This document shows, piece by piece, positions 9,007 to 20,900 of a stretch of 35,472 nt of DNA. Source of the DNA: Liolophura sinensis (lineage: Eukaryota > Mollusca > Polyplacophora > Chitonida > Chitonidae); contig NW_027018360.1 in the NCBI RefSeq assembly GCF_032854445.1, forward strand, positions 1 to 35,472, written 5' to 3'. The position numbers were made by a program, and so were the translations under genes. Under the pieces are notes generated by a model that was not told the origin of the DNA, did no database searches, and saw only the letters and a program-made list of their open reading frames with translations. Position 1 is the first letter of the stretch. The number at the start of each line of letters is the position of its first letter.

Positions 9007-12000
9007 TTTTCCACTTTTGGATTTTTGCCTGGTCCTTTTGCTAATTGAAATCGGCTACATGTACTATGTACCATCGCGACTGGTCATTACTATATTCAAC
9101 TTTTGATTATAAGTTATGTGCCCTTCGGTAGCCCAGAAGATGTCAAATCTTTGGGCCAAGCCCATTTAACTCACCCAGCAAATGTCTTACTTCTAAGTCG
9201 AAGATAAACTCAATGTCTTTATCTACATGTAGAAAAACCACACCATTTTTATATAAAAAACACAAGGTACTTGATACAGTCTGCTGTTAAAAGTACAATT
9301 GAACACTGACCCACATCAATAAGGTGCCAAAAGATGCGCAATTGGGCCAGGCATCTCCAGGTGTTGAAAAATTGTAAATTTCCTTGGTTTCCATGGAGTA
9401 AGAGCCGTTGCTGGGCACGTGATTTTGACATAATTGATGATTCAATTGTGGCTACAGCCAAAAGTATTGCTCGGAGAGCAACGCTGTTTGCACCATTCGA
9501 TTTCTCGTCACAAAATACGTCGGATTAGCCTCTTACCAGCAGCATTGGAACATTTTTTCCACTTTTGGATATTTGCCTGGTCCTTTTGCTAATTGAAATC
9601 GGCTACATGTACTATGTACAATCGCGACTGGTCATTACTATATTCATCTTTTGATTATAAGTTATGTGCCCTTCGGTAGCCCAGAAGATGTCAAATCTTT
9701 GGGCCAAGCCCATTTAACTCACCCAGCAAATGTCTTACTTCTAAGTCGAAGATAAACTCAATGTCTTTATCTACATGTAGAAAAACCACACCATTTTTAT
9801 ATAAAAACCACAAGGTACTTGATACAGTCTGCTGTAAAAAGTACAATTGAACACTGACCCACATCAATAAGGTGCCAAAAGATGCGCAATTGGGTCAGGC
9901 ATCTCCAGGTGTTGAAAAATTGCAAATTTCCTTGGTTTCCATGGAGTAAGAGCCGTTGCTGGGCACGTGATTTTGACATAATTGATGATTCAATTGTGGC
10001 TACAGCCAAAAGTATTGCTCGGAGAGCAACGCGGTTTGCACCATTCGATTTCTCGTCACAAAATACGTCGGATTAGCCTCTTACCAGCAGCATTGGAACA
10101 TTTTTTCCACTTTTGGATATTTGCCTGGTCCTTTTGCTAATTGAAATCGGCTACATGTACTATGTACAATCGCGACTGGTCATTACTATATTCATCTTTT
10201 GATTATAAGTTATGTGCCCTTCGGTAGCCCAGAAGATGTCAAATCTTTGGGCCAAGCCCATTTAACTCACCCAGCAAATGTCTTACTTCTAAGTCGAAGA
10301 TAAACTTAATCTCTTTATCTACATGTAGAAAAACCACACCATTTTTATATAAAAACCACAAGGTACTTGATACAGTCTGCTGTAAAAAGTACAATTGAAC
10401 ACTGACCCACATCAATAAGGTGCCAAAAGATGCGCAATTGGGTCAGGCATCTCCAGCTGTTGAAAAATTGCAAATTTCCTTGGTTTCCATGGAGTAAGAG
10501 CCGTTGCTGGGCACGTGATTTTGACATAAATGATGATTCAGTTGTGGCTACAGCCAAAAGTATTGCTCGGAGAGCAACGCTGTTTGCACCATTCGATTTC
10601 TCGTCACAAAATACGTCGGATTAGCCTCTTACCAGCAGCATTGGAACATTTTTTCCACTTTTGGATATTTGTCTGGTCCTTTTGCTAATTGAAATCGGCT
10701 ACATGTACTATGTACAATCGCGACTGGTCATTACTATATTCATCTTTTGATTATAAGTTATGTGCACTTCGGTAGCCCAGAAGATGTCAAATCTTTGGGC
10801 CAAGCCCATTTAACTCACCCAGCAAATGTCTTACTTCTAAGTCGAAGATAAACTTAATCTCTTTATCTACATGTAGAAAAACCACACCATTTTTATATAA
10901 AAACCACAAGGTACTTGATACAGTCTGCTGTAAAAAGTACAATTGAACACTGACCCACATCAATAAGGTGCCAAAAGATGCGCAATTGGGTCAGGCATCT
11001 CCAGCTGTTGAAAAATTGCAAATTTCCTTGGTTTCCATGGAGTAAGAGCCGTTGCTGGGCACGTGATTTTGACATAAATGATGATTCAATTGTGGCTACA
11101 GCCAAAAGTATTGGTCGGAGAGCAACGCGGTTTGCACCATTCGATTTCTCGTCACAAAATACGTCGGATTAGCCTCTTACCAGCACGATTGGAGCAATTT
11201 TTTTACTTTTGGATATTTGCCTGGTCCTTTTGCTAATTGAAATCGGCTACATGTACTATGTACCATCGCGACTGGTCATTACTATATTCAACTTTTGATT
11301 ATAAGTTATGTGCCCTTCGGTAGCCCAGAAGATGTCAAATCTTTGGGCCAAGCCCATTTAACTCACCCAGCAAATGTCTTACTTCTAAGTCGAAGATAAA
11401 CTTAATCTCTTTATCTACATGTAGAAAAACCACACCATTTTTATATAAAAACCACAAGGTACTTGATACAGTCTGCTGTAAAAAGTACAATTGAACACTG
11501 ACCCACATCAATAAGGTGCCAAAAGATGCGCAATTGGGTCAGGCATCTCCAGGTGTTGAAAAATTGCAAATTTCCTTGGTTTCCATGGAGTAAGAGCCGT
11601 TGCTGGGCACGTGATTTTGACATAAATGATGATTCAATTGTGGCTACAGCCAAAAGTATTGGTCGGAGAGCAACGCGGTTTGCACCATTCGATTTCTCGT
11701 CACAAAATACGTCGGATTAGCCTCTTACCAGCACGATTGGAGCATTTTTTTTACTTTTTGATTTTTGCCTGGTCCTTTTGCTAATTGAAATCGGCTACAT
11801 GTACTATGTACAATCGCGACTGGTCATTACTATATTCAACTTTTGATTATAAGTTATGTGCCCTTCGGTAGCCCAGAAGATGTCAAATCTTTGGGCCAAG
11901 CCCATTTAACTCACCCAGCAAATGTCTTACTTCTAAGTCGAAGATAAACTTAATCTCTTTATCTACATGTAGAAAAACCACACCATTTTTATATAAAAAC

Positions 12001-12713
12001 CACAAGGTACTTGATACAGTCTGCTGTAAAAAGTACAATTGAACACTGACCCACATCAATAAGGTGCCAAAAGATGCGCAATTGGGTCAGGCATCTCCAG
12101 CTGTTGAAAAATTGCAAATTTCCTTGGTTTCCATGGAGTAAGAGCCGTTGCTGGGCACGTGATTTTGACATAAATGATGATTCAATTGTGGCTACAGCCA
12201 AAAGTATTGGTCGGAGAGCAACGCGGTTTGCACCATTCGATTTCTCGTCACAAAATACGTCGGATTAGCCTCTTACCAGCAACATTGGAACATTTTTTCC
12301 ACTTTTGGATTTTTGCCTGGTCCTTTTGCTAATTGAAATCGGCTACATGTACTATGTACAATCGCGACTGGTCATTACTACATTCAACTTTTGATTATAA
12401 GTTATGTGCCCTTCGGTAGCCCAGAAGATGTCAAATCTTTGGGCCAAGCCCATTTAACTCACCCAGCAAATGTCTTACTTCTAAGTCGAAGATAAACTTA
12501 ATCTCTTTATCTACATGTAGAAAAACCACACCATTTTTATATAAAAACCACAAGGTACTTGATACAGTCTGCTGTAAAAAGTACAATTGAACACTGACCC
12601 ACATCAATAAGGTGCCAAAAGATGCGCAATTGGGTCAGGCATCTCCAGCTGTTGAAAAATTGCAAATTTCCTTGGTTTCCATGGAGTAAGAGCCGTTGCT
12701 GGGCACGTGATTT
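8991..12713. repeat. Higher-order repeat, type A, copy 2 (7 units, 3723 bp)
   Basis: Units begin at 8991 (shortened marker), 9532, 10080, 10628, 11176, 11724 and 12272. The diagnostic order matches 1540-5265 unit by unit. The differences are small, for example AATTGATG instead of AAATGATG in the second unit, ATTCAGTTG in the third, and CAGCTG instead of CAGGTG in the sixth. There are no length differences between full units, so this is the cleanest copy of type A. Confidence 0.9.
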
Positions 12714-12729
12714 GGAGCATTTTAGCATT
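12707..12729. repeat. Shortened-unit junction 4, TT subtype
   Basis: The breakpoint is the same, but the duplicated motif reads GGAGCATTTTAGCATT, with GG changed to TT in the second copy. This derived form is shared only with the junctions at 16431 and 17962, so these three neighbours form one younger lineage. Confidence 0.93.
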
Positions 12730-15700
12730 TTTTCCACTTTTGGATTTTTGCCTGGTCCTTTTGCTAATTGAAATCGGCTACATGTACTATGTACCATCGC
12801 GACTGGTCATTACTATATTCAACTTTTGATTATAAGTTATGTGCCCTTCGGTAGCCCAGAAGACGTCAAATCTTTGGGCTAAGCCCATTTTACTCACCCA
12901 GCAAATGTCTTACTTCTAAGTCGAAGATAAACTTAATCTCTTTTTCTACATGTAGAAAAACCACACCATTTTTATATAAAAAACACAAGGTACTTGATAC
13001 AGTCTGCTGTAAAAAGTACAATTGAACACTGACCCACATCAATAAGGTGCCAAAAAGATGCGCAATTGGGTCAGGCATCTCCAGCTGTTGAAAAATTGCA
13101 AATTTCCTTGGTTTCCATGGAGTAAGAGCCGTTGCTGGGCACGTGATTTTGACATAAATGATCATTCAATTGTGGCTACAGCCAAAAGTATTGGTCGGAG
13201 AGCAACGCGGTTTGCACCATTCGATTTCTCGTCACAAAATACGTCGGATTAGCCTCTTACCAGCAGCATTGGAACATTTTTTCCACTTTTGGATTTTTGC
13301 CTGGTCCTTTTGCTAATTGAAATCGGCTACATATACTATGTACAATCGCGACTGGTCATTACTATATTCAACTTTTGATTATAAGTTATGTGCCCTTCGG
13401 TAGCCCAGAAGATGTCAAATCTTTTGGCCAAGCCCATTTAGCTCACCCAGCAAATGTCTTACTTCTAAGTCGAAGATAAACTCAATGTCTTTATCTACAT
13501 GTAGAAAAACCACACCATTTTTATATAAAAAACACAAGGTACTTGATACAGTCTGCTGTTAAAAGTACAATTGAACACTGACCCACATCAATAAGGTGCC
13601 AAAAGATGCGCAATTGGGTCAGGCATCTCCAGGTGTTGAAAAATTGGAAATTTCCTTGGTTTCCATGGAGTAAGAGCCGTTGCTGGGCACGTGATTTTGA
13701 CATAAATGATGATTCAATTGTGGCTACAGCCAAAAGTATTGGTCGGAGAGCAACGCGGTTTGCACCATTCGATTTCTCGTCACAAAATACGTCAGATTAG
13801 CCTCTTACCAGCAGCATTGGAACATTTTTTCCACTTTTGGATTTTTGCCTGGTCCTTTTGCTAATTGAAATCGGCTACATGTACTATGTACAATCGCGAC
13901 TGGTCATTACTATATTCATCTTTTGATTATAAGTTATGTGCCCTTCGGTAGCCCAGAAGATGTCAAATCTTTGGGCCAAGCCCATTTAACTCACCCAGCA
14001 AATGTCTTACTTCTAAGTCGAAGATAAACTCAATGTCTTTATCTACATGTAGAAAAACCACACCATTTTTATATAAAAACCACAAGGTACTTGATACAGT
14101 CTGCTGTAAAAAGTACAATTGAACACTGACCCACATCAATAAGGTGCCAAAAGATGCGCAATTGGGTCAGGCATCTCCAGGTGTTGAAAAATTGCAAATT
14201 TCCTTGGTTTCCATGGAGTAAGAGCCGTTGCTGGGCACGTGATTTTGACATAATTGATGATTCAATTGTGGCTACAGCCAAAAGTATTGCTCGGAGAGCA
14301 ACGCGGTTTGCACCATTCGATTTCTCGTCACAAAATACGTCGGATTAGCCTCTTACCAGCAGCATTGGAACATTTTTTCCACTTTTGGATATTTGCCTGG
14401 TCCTTTTGCTAATTGAAATCGGCTACATGTACTATGTACAATCGCGACTGGTCATTACTATATTCATCTTTTGATTATAAGTTATGTGCCCTTCGGTAGC
14501 CCAGAAGATGTCAAATCTTTGGGCCAAGCCCATTTAACTCACCCAGCAAATGTCTTACTTCTAAGTCGAAGATAAACTTAATCTCTTTATCTACATGTAG
14601 AAAAACCACACCATTTTTATATAAAAACCACAAGGTACTTGATACAGTCTGCTGTAAAAAGTACAATTGAACACTGACCCACATCAATAAGGTGCCAAAA
14701 GATGCGCAATTGGGTCAGGCATCTCCAGCTGTTGAAAAATTGCAAATTTCCTTGGTTTCCATGGAGTAAGAGCCGTTGCTGGGCACGTGATTTTGACATA
14801 AATGATGATTCAATTGTGGCTACAGCCAAAAGTATTGCTCGGAGAGCAACGCTGTTTGCACCATTCGATTTCTCGTCACAAAATACGTCGGATTAGCCTC
14901 TTACCAGCAGCATTGGAACATTTTTTCCACTTTTGGATATTTGTCTGGTCCTTTTGCTAATTGAAATCGGCTACATGTACTATGTACAATCGCGACTGGT
15001 CATTACTATATTCATCTTTTGATTATAAGTTATGTGCACTTCGGTAGCCCAGAAGATGTCAAATCTTTGGGCCAAGCCCATTTAACTCACCCAGCAAATG
15101 TCTTACTTCTAAGTCGAAGATAAACTTAATCTCTTTATCTACATGTAGAAAAACCACACCATTTTTATATAAAAACCACAAGGTACTTGATACAGTCTGC
15201 TGTAAAAAGTACAATTGAACACTGACCCACATCAATAAGGTGCCAAAAGATGCGCAATTGGGTCAGGCATCTCCAGCTGTTGAAAAATTGCAAATTTCCT
15301 TGGTTTCCATGGAGTAAGAGCCGTTGCTGGGCACGTGATTTTGACATAAATGATGATTCAATTGTGGCTACAGCCAAAAGTATTGGTCGGAGAGCAACGC
15401 GGTTTGCACCATTCGATTTCTCGTCACAAAATACGTCGGATTAGCCTCTTACCAGCACGATTGGAGCAATTTTTTTACTTTTGGATATTTGCCTGGTCCT
15501 TTTGCTAATTGAAATCGGCTACATGTACTATGTACCATCGCGACTGGTCATTACTATATTCAACTTTTGATTATAAGTTATGTGCCCTTCGGTAGCCCAG
15601 AAGACGTCAAATCTTTGGGCCAAGCCCATTTAACTCACCCAGCAAATGTCTTACTTCTAAGTCGAAGATAAACTTAATCTCTTTATCTACATGTAGAAAA

Positions 15701-16437
15701 ACCACACCATTTTTATATAAAAACCACAAGGTACTTGATACAGTCTGCTGTAAAAAGTACAATTGAACACTGACCCACATCAATAAGGTGCCAAAAGATG
15801 CGCAATTGGGTCAGGCATCTCCAGGTGTTGAAAAATTGCAAATTTCCTTGGTTTCCATGGAGTAAGAGCCGTTGCTGGGCACGTGATTTTGACATAAATG
15901 ATGATTCAATTGTGGCTACAGCCAAAAGTATTGGTCGGAGAGCAACGCGGTTTGCACCATTCGATTTCTCGTCACAAAATACGTCGGATTAGCCTCTTAC
16001 CAGCAACATTGGAACATTTTTTCCACTTTTGGATTTTTGCCTGGTCCTTTTGCTAATTGAAATCGGCTACATGTACTATGTACAATCGCGACTGGTCATT
16101 ACTACATTCAACTTTTGATTATAAGTTATGTGCCCTTCGGTAGCCCAGAAGATGTCAAATCTTTGGGCCAAGCCCATTTAACTCACCCAGCAAATGTCTT
16201 ACTTCTAAGTCGAAGATAAACTTAATCTCTTTATCTACATGTAGAAAAACCACACCATTTTTATATAAAAACCACAAGGTACTTGATACAGTCTGCTGTA
16301 AAAAGTACAATTGAACACTGACCCACATCAATAAGGTGCCAAAAGATGCGCAATTGGGTCAGGCATCTCCAGCTGTTGAAAAATTGCAAATTTCCTTGGT
16401 TTCCATGGAGTAAGAGCCGTTGCTGGGCACGTGATTT
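12714..16437. repeat. Higher-order repeat, mosaic of B head and A tail (7 units, 3724 bp)
   Basis: Units begin at 12714 (shortened marker), 13256, 13804, 14352, 14900, 15448 and 15996. The first three carry the type B variants (AAATGATCATT; CATATAC with TTTAGCTC and ATTGGAAATT; AATTGATG). The next three (14352, 14900, 15448) match the type A units at 10080, 10628 and 11176. The CACGATTGGAGCAT unit found in both A and B is missing, yet the count is still seven. The one length irregularity in the array core, an extra A in CAAAAAGATG near 13052, is in this block. Confidence 0.85.
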
Positions 16438-16453
16438 GGAGCATTTTAGCATT
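16431..16453. repeat. Shortened-unit junction 5, TT subtype
   Basis: GTGATTT is followed by GGAGCATTTTAGCATT, identical to the junction at 12707. It opens the 3-unit block. Confidence 0.93.
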
Positions 16454-17968
16454 TTTTCCACTTTTGGATTTTTGCCTGGTCCTTTTGCTAATTGAAATCG
16501 GCTACATGTACTATGTACCATCGCGACTGGTCATTACTATATTCAACTTTTGATTATAAGTTATGTGCCCTTCGGTAGCCCAGAAGACGTCAAATCTTTG
16601 GGCTAAGCCCATTTTACTCACCCAGCAAATGTCTTACTTCTAAGTCGAAGATAAACTTAATCTCTTTTTCTACATGTAGAAAAACCACACCATTTTTATA
16701 TAAAAAACACAAGGTACTTGATACAGTCTGCTGTAAAAAGTACAATTGAACACTGACCCACATCAATAAGGTGCCAAAAGATGCGCAATTGGGTCAGGCA
16801 TCTCCAGCTGTTGAAAAATTGGAAATTTCCTTGGTTTCCATGGAGTAAGAGCCGTTGCTGGGCACGTGATTTTGACATAAATGATCATTCAATTGTGGCT
16901 ACAGCCAAAAGTATTGGTCGGAGAGCAACGCGGTTTGCACCATTCGATTTCTCGTCACAAAATACGTCGGATTAGCCTCTTACCAGCAGCATTGGAACAT
17001 TTTTTCCACTTTTGGATTTTTGCCTGGTCCTTTTGCTAATTGAAATCGGCTACATATACTATGTACAATCGCGACTGGTCATTACTATATTCAACTTTTG
17101 ATTATAAGTTATGTGCCCTTCGGTAGCCCAGAAGATGTCAAATCTTTGGGCCAAGCCCATTTAGCTCACCCAGCAAATGTCTTACTTCTAAGTCGAAGAT
17201 AAACTCAATGTCTTTATCTACATGTAGAAAAACCACACCATTTTTATATAAAAAACACAAGGTACTTGATACAGTCTGCTGTAAAAAGTACAATTGAACA
17301 CTGACCCACATCAATAAGGTGCCAAAAGATGCGCAATTGGGTCAGGCATCTCCAGGTGTTGAAAAATTGGAAATTTCCTTGGTTTCCATGGAGTAAGAGC
17401 CGTTGCTGGGCACGTGATTTTGACATAAATGATGATTCAATTGTGGCTACAGCCAAAAGTATTGGTCGGAGAGCAACGCGGTTTGCACCATTCGATTTCT
17501 CGTCACAAAATACGTCAGATTAGCCTCTTACCAGCAGCATTGGAACATTTTTTCCACTTTTGGATTTTTGCCTGGTCCTTTTGCTAATTGAAATCGGCTA
17601 CATGTACTATGTACAATCGCGACTGGTCATTACTATATTCAACTTTTGATTATAAGTTATGTGCCCTTCGGTAGCCCAGAAGATGTCAAATCTTTGGGCC
17701 AAGCCCATTTAACTCACCCAGCAAATGTCTTACTTCTAAGTCGAAGATAAACTTAATCTCTTTATCTACATGTAGAAAAACCACACCATTTTTATATAAA
17801 AAACACAAGGTACTTGATACAGTCTGCTGTTAAAAGTACAATTGAACACTGACCCACATCAATAAGGTGCCAAAAGATGCGCAATTGGGTCAGGCATCTC
17901 CAGCTGTTGAAAAATTGCAAATTTCCTTGGTTTCCATGGAGTAAGAGCCGTTGCTGGGCACGTGATTT
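16438..17968. repeat. Contracted higher-order block (3 units, 1531 bp)
   Basis: Units begin at 16438 (shortened marker), 16979 and 17527. The first two carry the same variants as 12714-13803 and 17969-19057 (GACGTC with GGGCTAAGCC and AAATGATCATT; then CATATAC, TTTAGCTC, ATTGGAAATT and TCAGATT). The third, 17527, looks like the unit at 19058 (GCTGTTAAAAG, CAGCTG) up to CACGTGATTT and then switches to a shortened junction. The block is best read as a 7- or 10-unit HOR contracted by unequal exchange. Confidence 0.85.
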
Positions 17969-17984
17969 GGAGCATTTTAGCATT
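17962..17984. repeat. Shortened-unit junction 6, TT subtype
   Basis: GTGATTT is followed by GGAGCATTTTAGCATT. It lies only 1531 bp after the previous junction. The sequence just before it (GCTGTTAAAAG, CAGCTG) belongs to a different unit lineage from that before the other junctions, which marks an exchange point. Confidence 0.93.
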
Positions 17985-20900
17985 TTTTCCACTTTTGGAT
18001 TTTTGCCTGGTCCTTTTGCTAATTGAAATCGGCTACATGTACTATGTACCATCGCGACTGGTCATTACTATATTCAACTTTTGATTATAAGTTATGTGCC
18101 CTTCGGTAGCCCAGAAGACGTCAAATCTTTGGGCTAAGCCCATTTTACTCACCCAGCAAATGTCTTACTTCTAAGTCGAAGATAAACTTAATCTCTTTTT
18201 CTACATGTAGAAAAACCACACCATTTTTATATAAAAAACACAAGGTACTTGATACAGTCTGCTGTAAAAAGTACAATTGAACACTGACCCACATCAATAA
18301 GGTGCCAAAAGATGCGCAATTGGGTCAGGCATCTCCAGCTGTTGAAAAATTGCAAATTTCCTTGGTTTCCATGGAGTAAGAGCCGTTGCTGGGCACGTGA
18401 TTTTGACATAAATGATCATTCAATTGTGGCTACAGCCAAAAGTATTGGTCGGAGAGCAACGCGGTTTGCACCATTCGATTTCTCGTCACAAAATACGTCG
18501 GATTAGCCTCTTACCAGCAGCATTGGAACATTTTTTCCACTTTTGGATTTTTGCCTGGTCCTTTTGCTAATTGAAATCGGCTACATATACTATGTACAAT
18601 CGCGACTGGTCATTACTATATTCAACTTTTGATTATAAGTTATGTGCCCTTCGGTAGCCCAGGAGATGTCAAATCTTTTGGCCAAGCCCATTTAGCTCAC
18701 CCAGCAAATGTCTTACTTCTAAGTCGAAGATAAACTCAATGTCTTTATCTACATGTAGAAAAACCACACCATTTTTATATAAAAAACACAAGGTACTTGA
18801 TACAGTCTGCTGTAAAAAGTACAATTGAACACTGACCCACATCAATAAGGTGCCAAAAGATGCGCAATTGGGTCAGGCATCTCCAGGTGTTGAAAAATTG
18901 GAAATTTCCTTGGTTTCCATGGAGTAAGAGCCGTTGCTGGGCACGTGATTTTGACATAAATGATGATTCAATTGTGGCTACAGCCAAAAGTATTGGTCGG
19001 AGAGCAACGCGGTTTGCACCATTCGATTTCTCGTCACAAAATACGTCAGATTAGCCTCTTACCAGCAGCATTGGAACATTTTTTCCACTTTTGGATTTTT
19101 GCCTGGTCCTTTTGCTAATTGAAATCGGCTACATGTACTATGTACAATCGCGACTGGTCATTACTATATTCAACTTTTGATTATAAGTTATGTGCCCTTC
19201 GGTAGCCCAGAAGATGTCAAATCTTTGGGCCAAGCCCATTTAACTCACCCAGCAAATGTCTTACTTCTAAGTCGAAGATAAACTTAATCTCTTTATCTAC
19301 ATGTAGAAAAACCACACCATTTTTATATAAAAAACACAAGGTACTTGATACAGTCTGCTGTTAAAAGTACAATTGAACACTGACCCACATCAATAAGGTG
19401 CCAAAAGATGCGCAATTGGGTCAGGCATCTCCAGCTGTTGAAAAATTGCAAATTTCCTTGGTTTCCATGGAGTAAGAGCCGTTGCTGGGCACGTGATTTT
19501 GACATAAATGATGATTCAATTGTGGCTACAGCCAAAAGTATTGGTCGGAGAGCAACGCGGTTTGCACCATTCGATTTCTCGTCACAAAATACGTCGGATT
19601 AGCCTCTTACCAGCAGTATTGGAACATTTTTTCCACTTTTGGATTTTTGCCTGGTCCTTTTGCTAATTGAAATCGGTTACATGTACTATGTACAATCGCG
19701 ACTGGTCATTACTATATTCAACTTTTGATTATAAGTTATGTGCCCTTCGGTAGCCCAGAAGATGTCAAATCTTTGGGCCAAGCCCATTTAACTCACCCAG
19801 CAAATGTCTTACTTCTAAGTCGAAGATAAACTTAATCTCTTTATCTACATGTAGAAAAACCACACCATTTTTATATAAAAACCACAAGGTACTTGATACA
19901 GTCTGCTGTAAAAAGTACAATTGGACACTGACCCACATCAATAAGGTGCCAAAAGATGCGCAATTGGGTCAGGCATCTCCAGGTGTTGAAAAATTGCAAA
20001 TTTCCTTGGTTTCCATGGAGTAAGAGCCGTTGCTGGGCACGTGATTTTGACATAAATGATGATTCAATTGTGGCTACAGCCAAAAGTATTGGTCGGAGAG
20101 CAACGCGGTTTGCACCATTCGATTTCTCGTCACAAAATACGTCGGATTAGCCTCTTACCAGCAGCATTGGAACATTTTTTCCACTTTTGGATTTTTGCCT
20201 GGTCCTTTTGCTAATTGAAATCGGCTACATGTACTATGTACAATCGCGACTGGTCATTACTATATTCAACTTTTGATTATAAGTTATGTGCCCTTCGGTA
20301 GCCCAGAAGATGTCAAATCCTTGGGCCAAGCCCATTTAACTCACCCAGCAAATGTCTTACTTCTAAGTCGAAGATAAACTCAATGTCTTTATCTACATGT
20401 AGAAAAACCACACCATTTTTATATAAAAAACACAAGGTACTTGATACAGTCTGCTGTAAAAAGTACAATTGAACACTGACCCACATCAATAAGGTGCCAA
20501 AAGATGCGCAATTGGGTCAGGCATCTCCAGGTGTTGAAAAATTGCAAATTTCCTTGGTTTCCATGGAGTAAGAGCCGTTGCTGGGCACGTGATTTTGACA
20601 TAAATGATGATTCAATTGTGGCTACAGCCAAAAGTATTGGTCGAAGAGCAGCGCGGTTTGCACCATTCGATTTCTCGTCACAAAATACGTCGGATTAGCC
20701 TATTACCAGCACGATTGGAGCATTTTTTTTACTTTTGGATTTTTGCCTGGTCCTTTTGCTAATTGAAATCGGCTACATGTACTATGTACCATCGCGACTG
20801 GTCATTACTATATTCAACTTTTGATTATAAGTTATGTGCCCTTCGGTAGCCCAGAAGACGTCAAATCTTTGGGCCAAGCCCATTTAACTCACCCAGCAAA

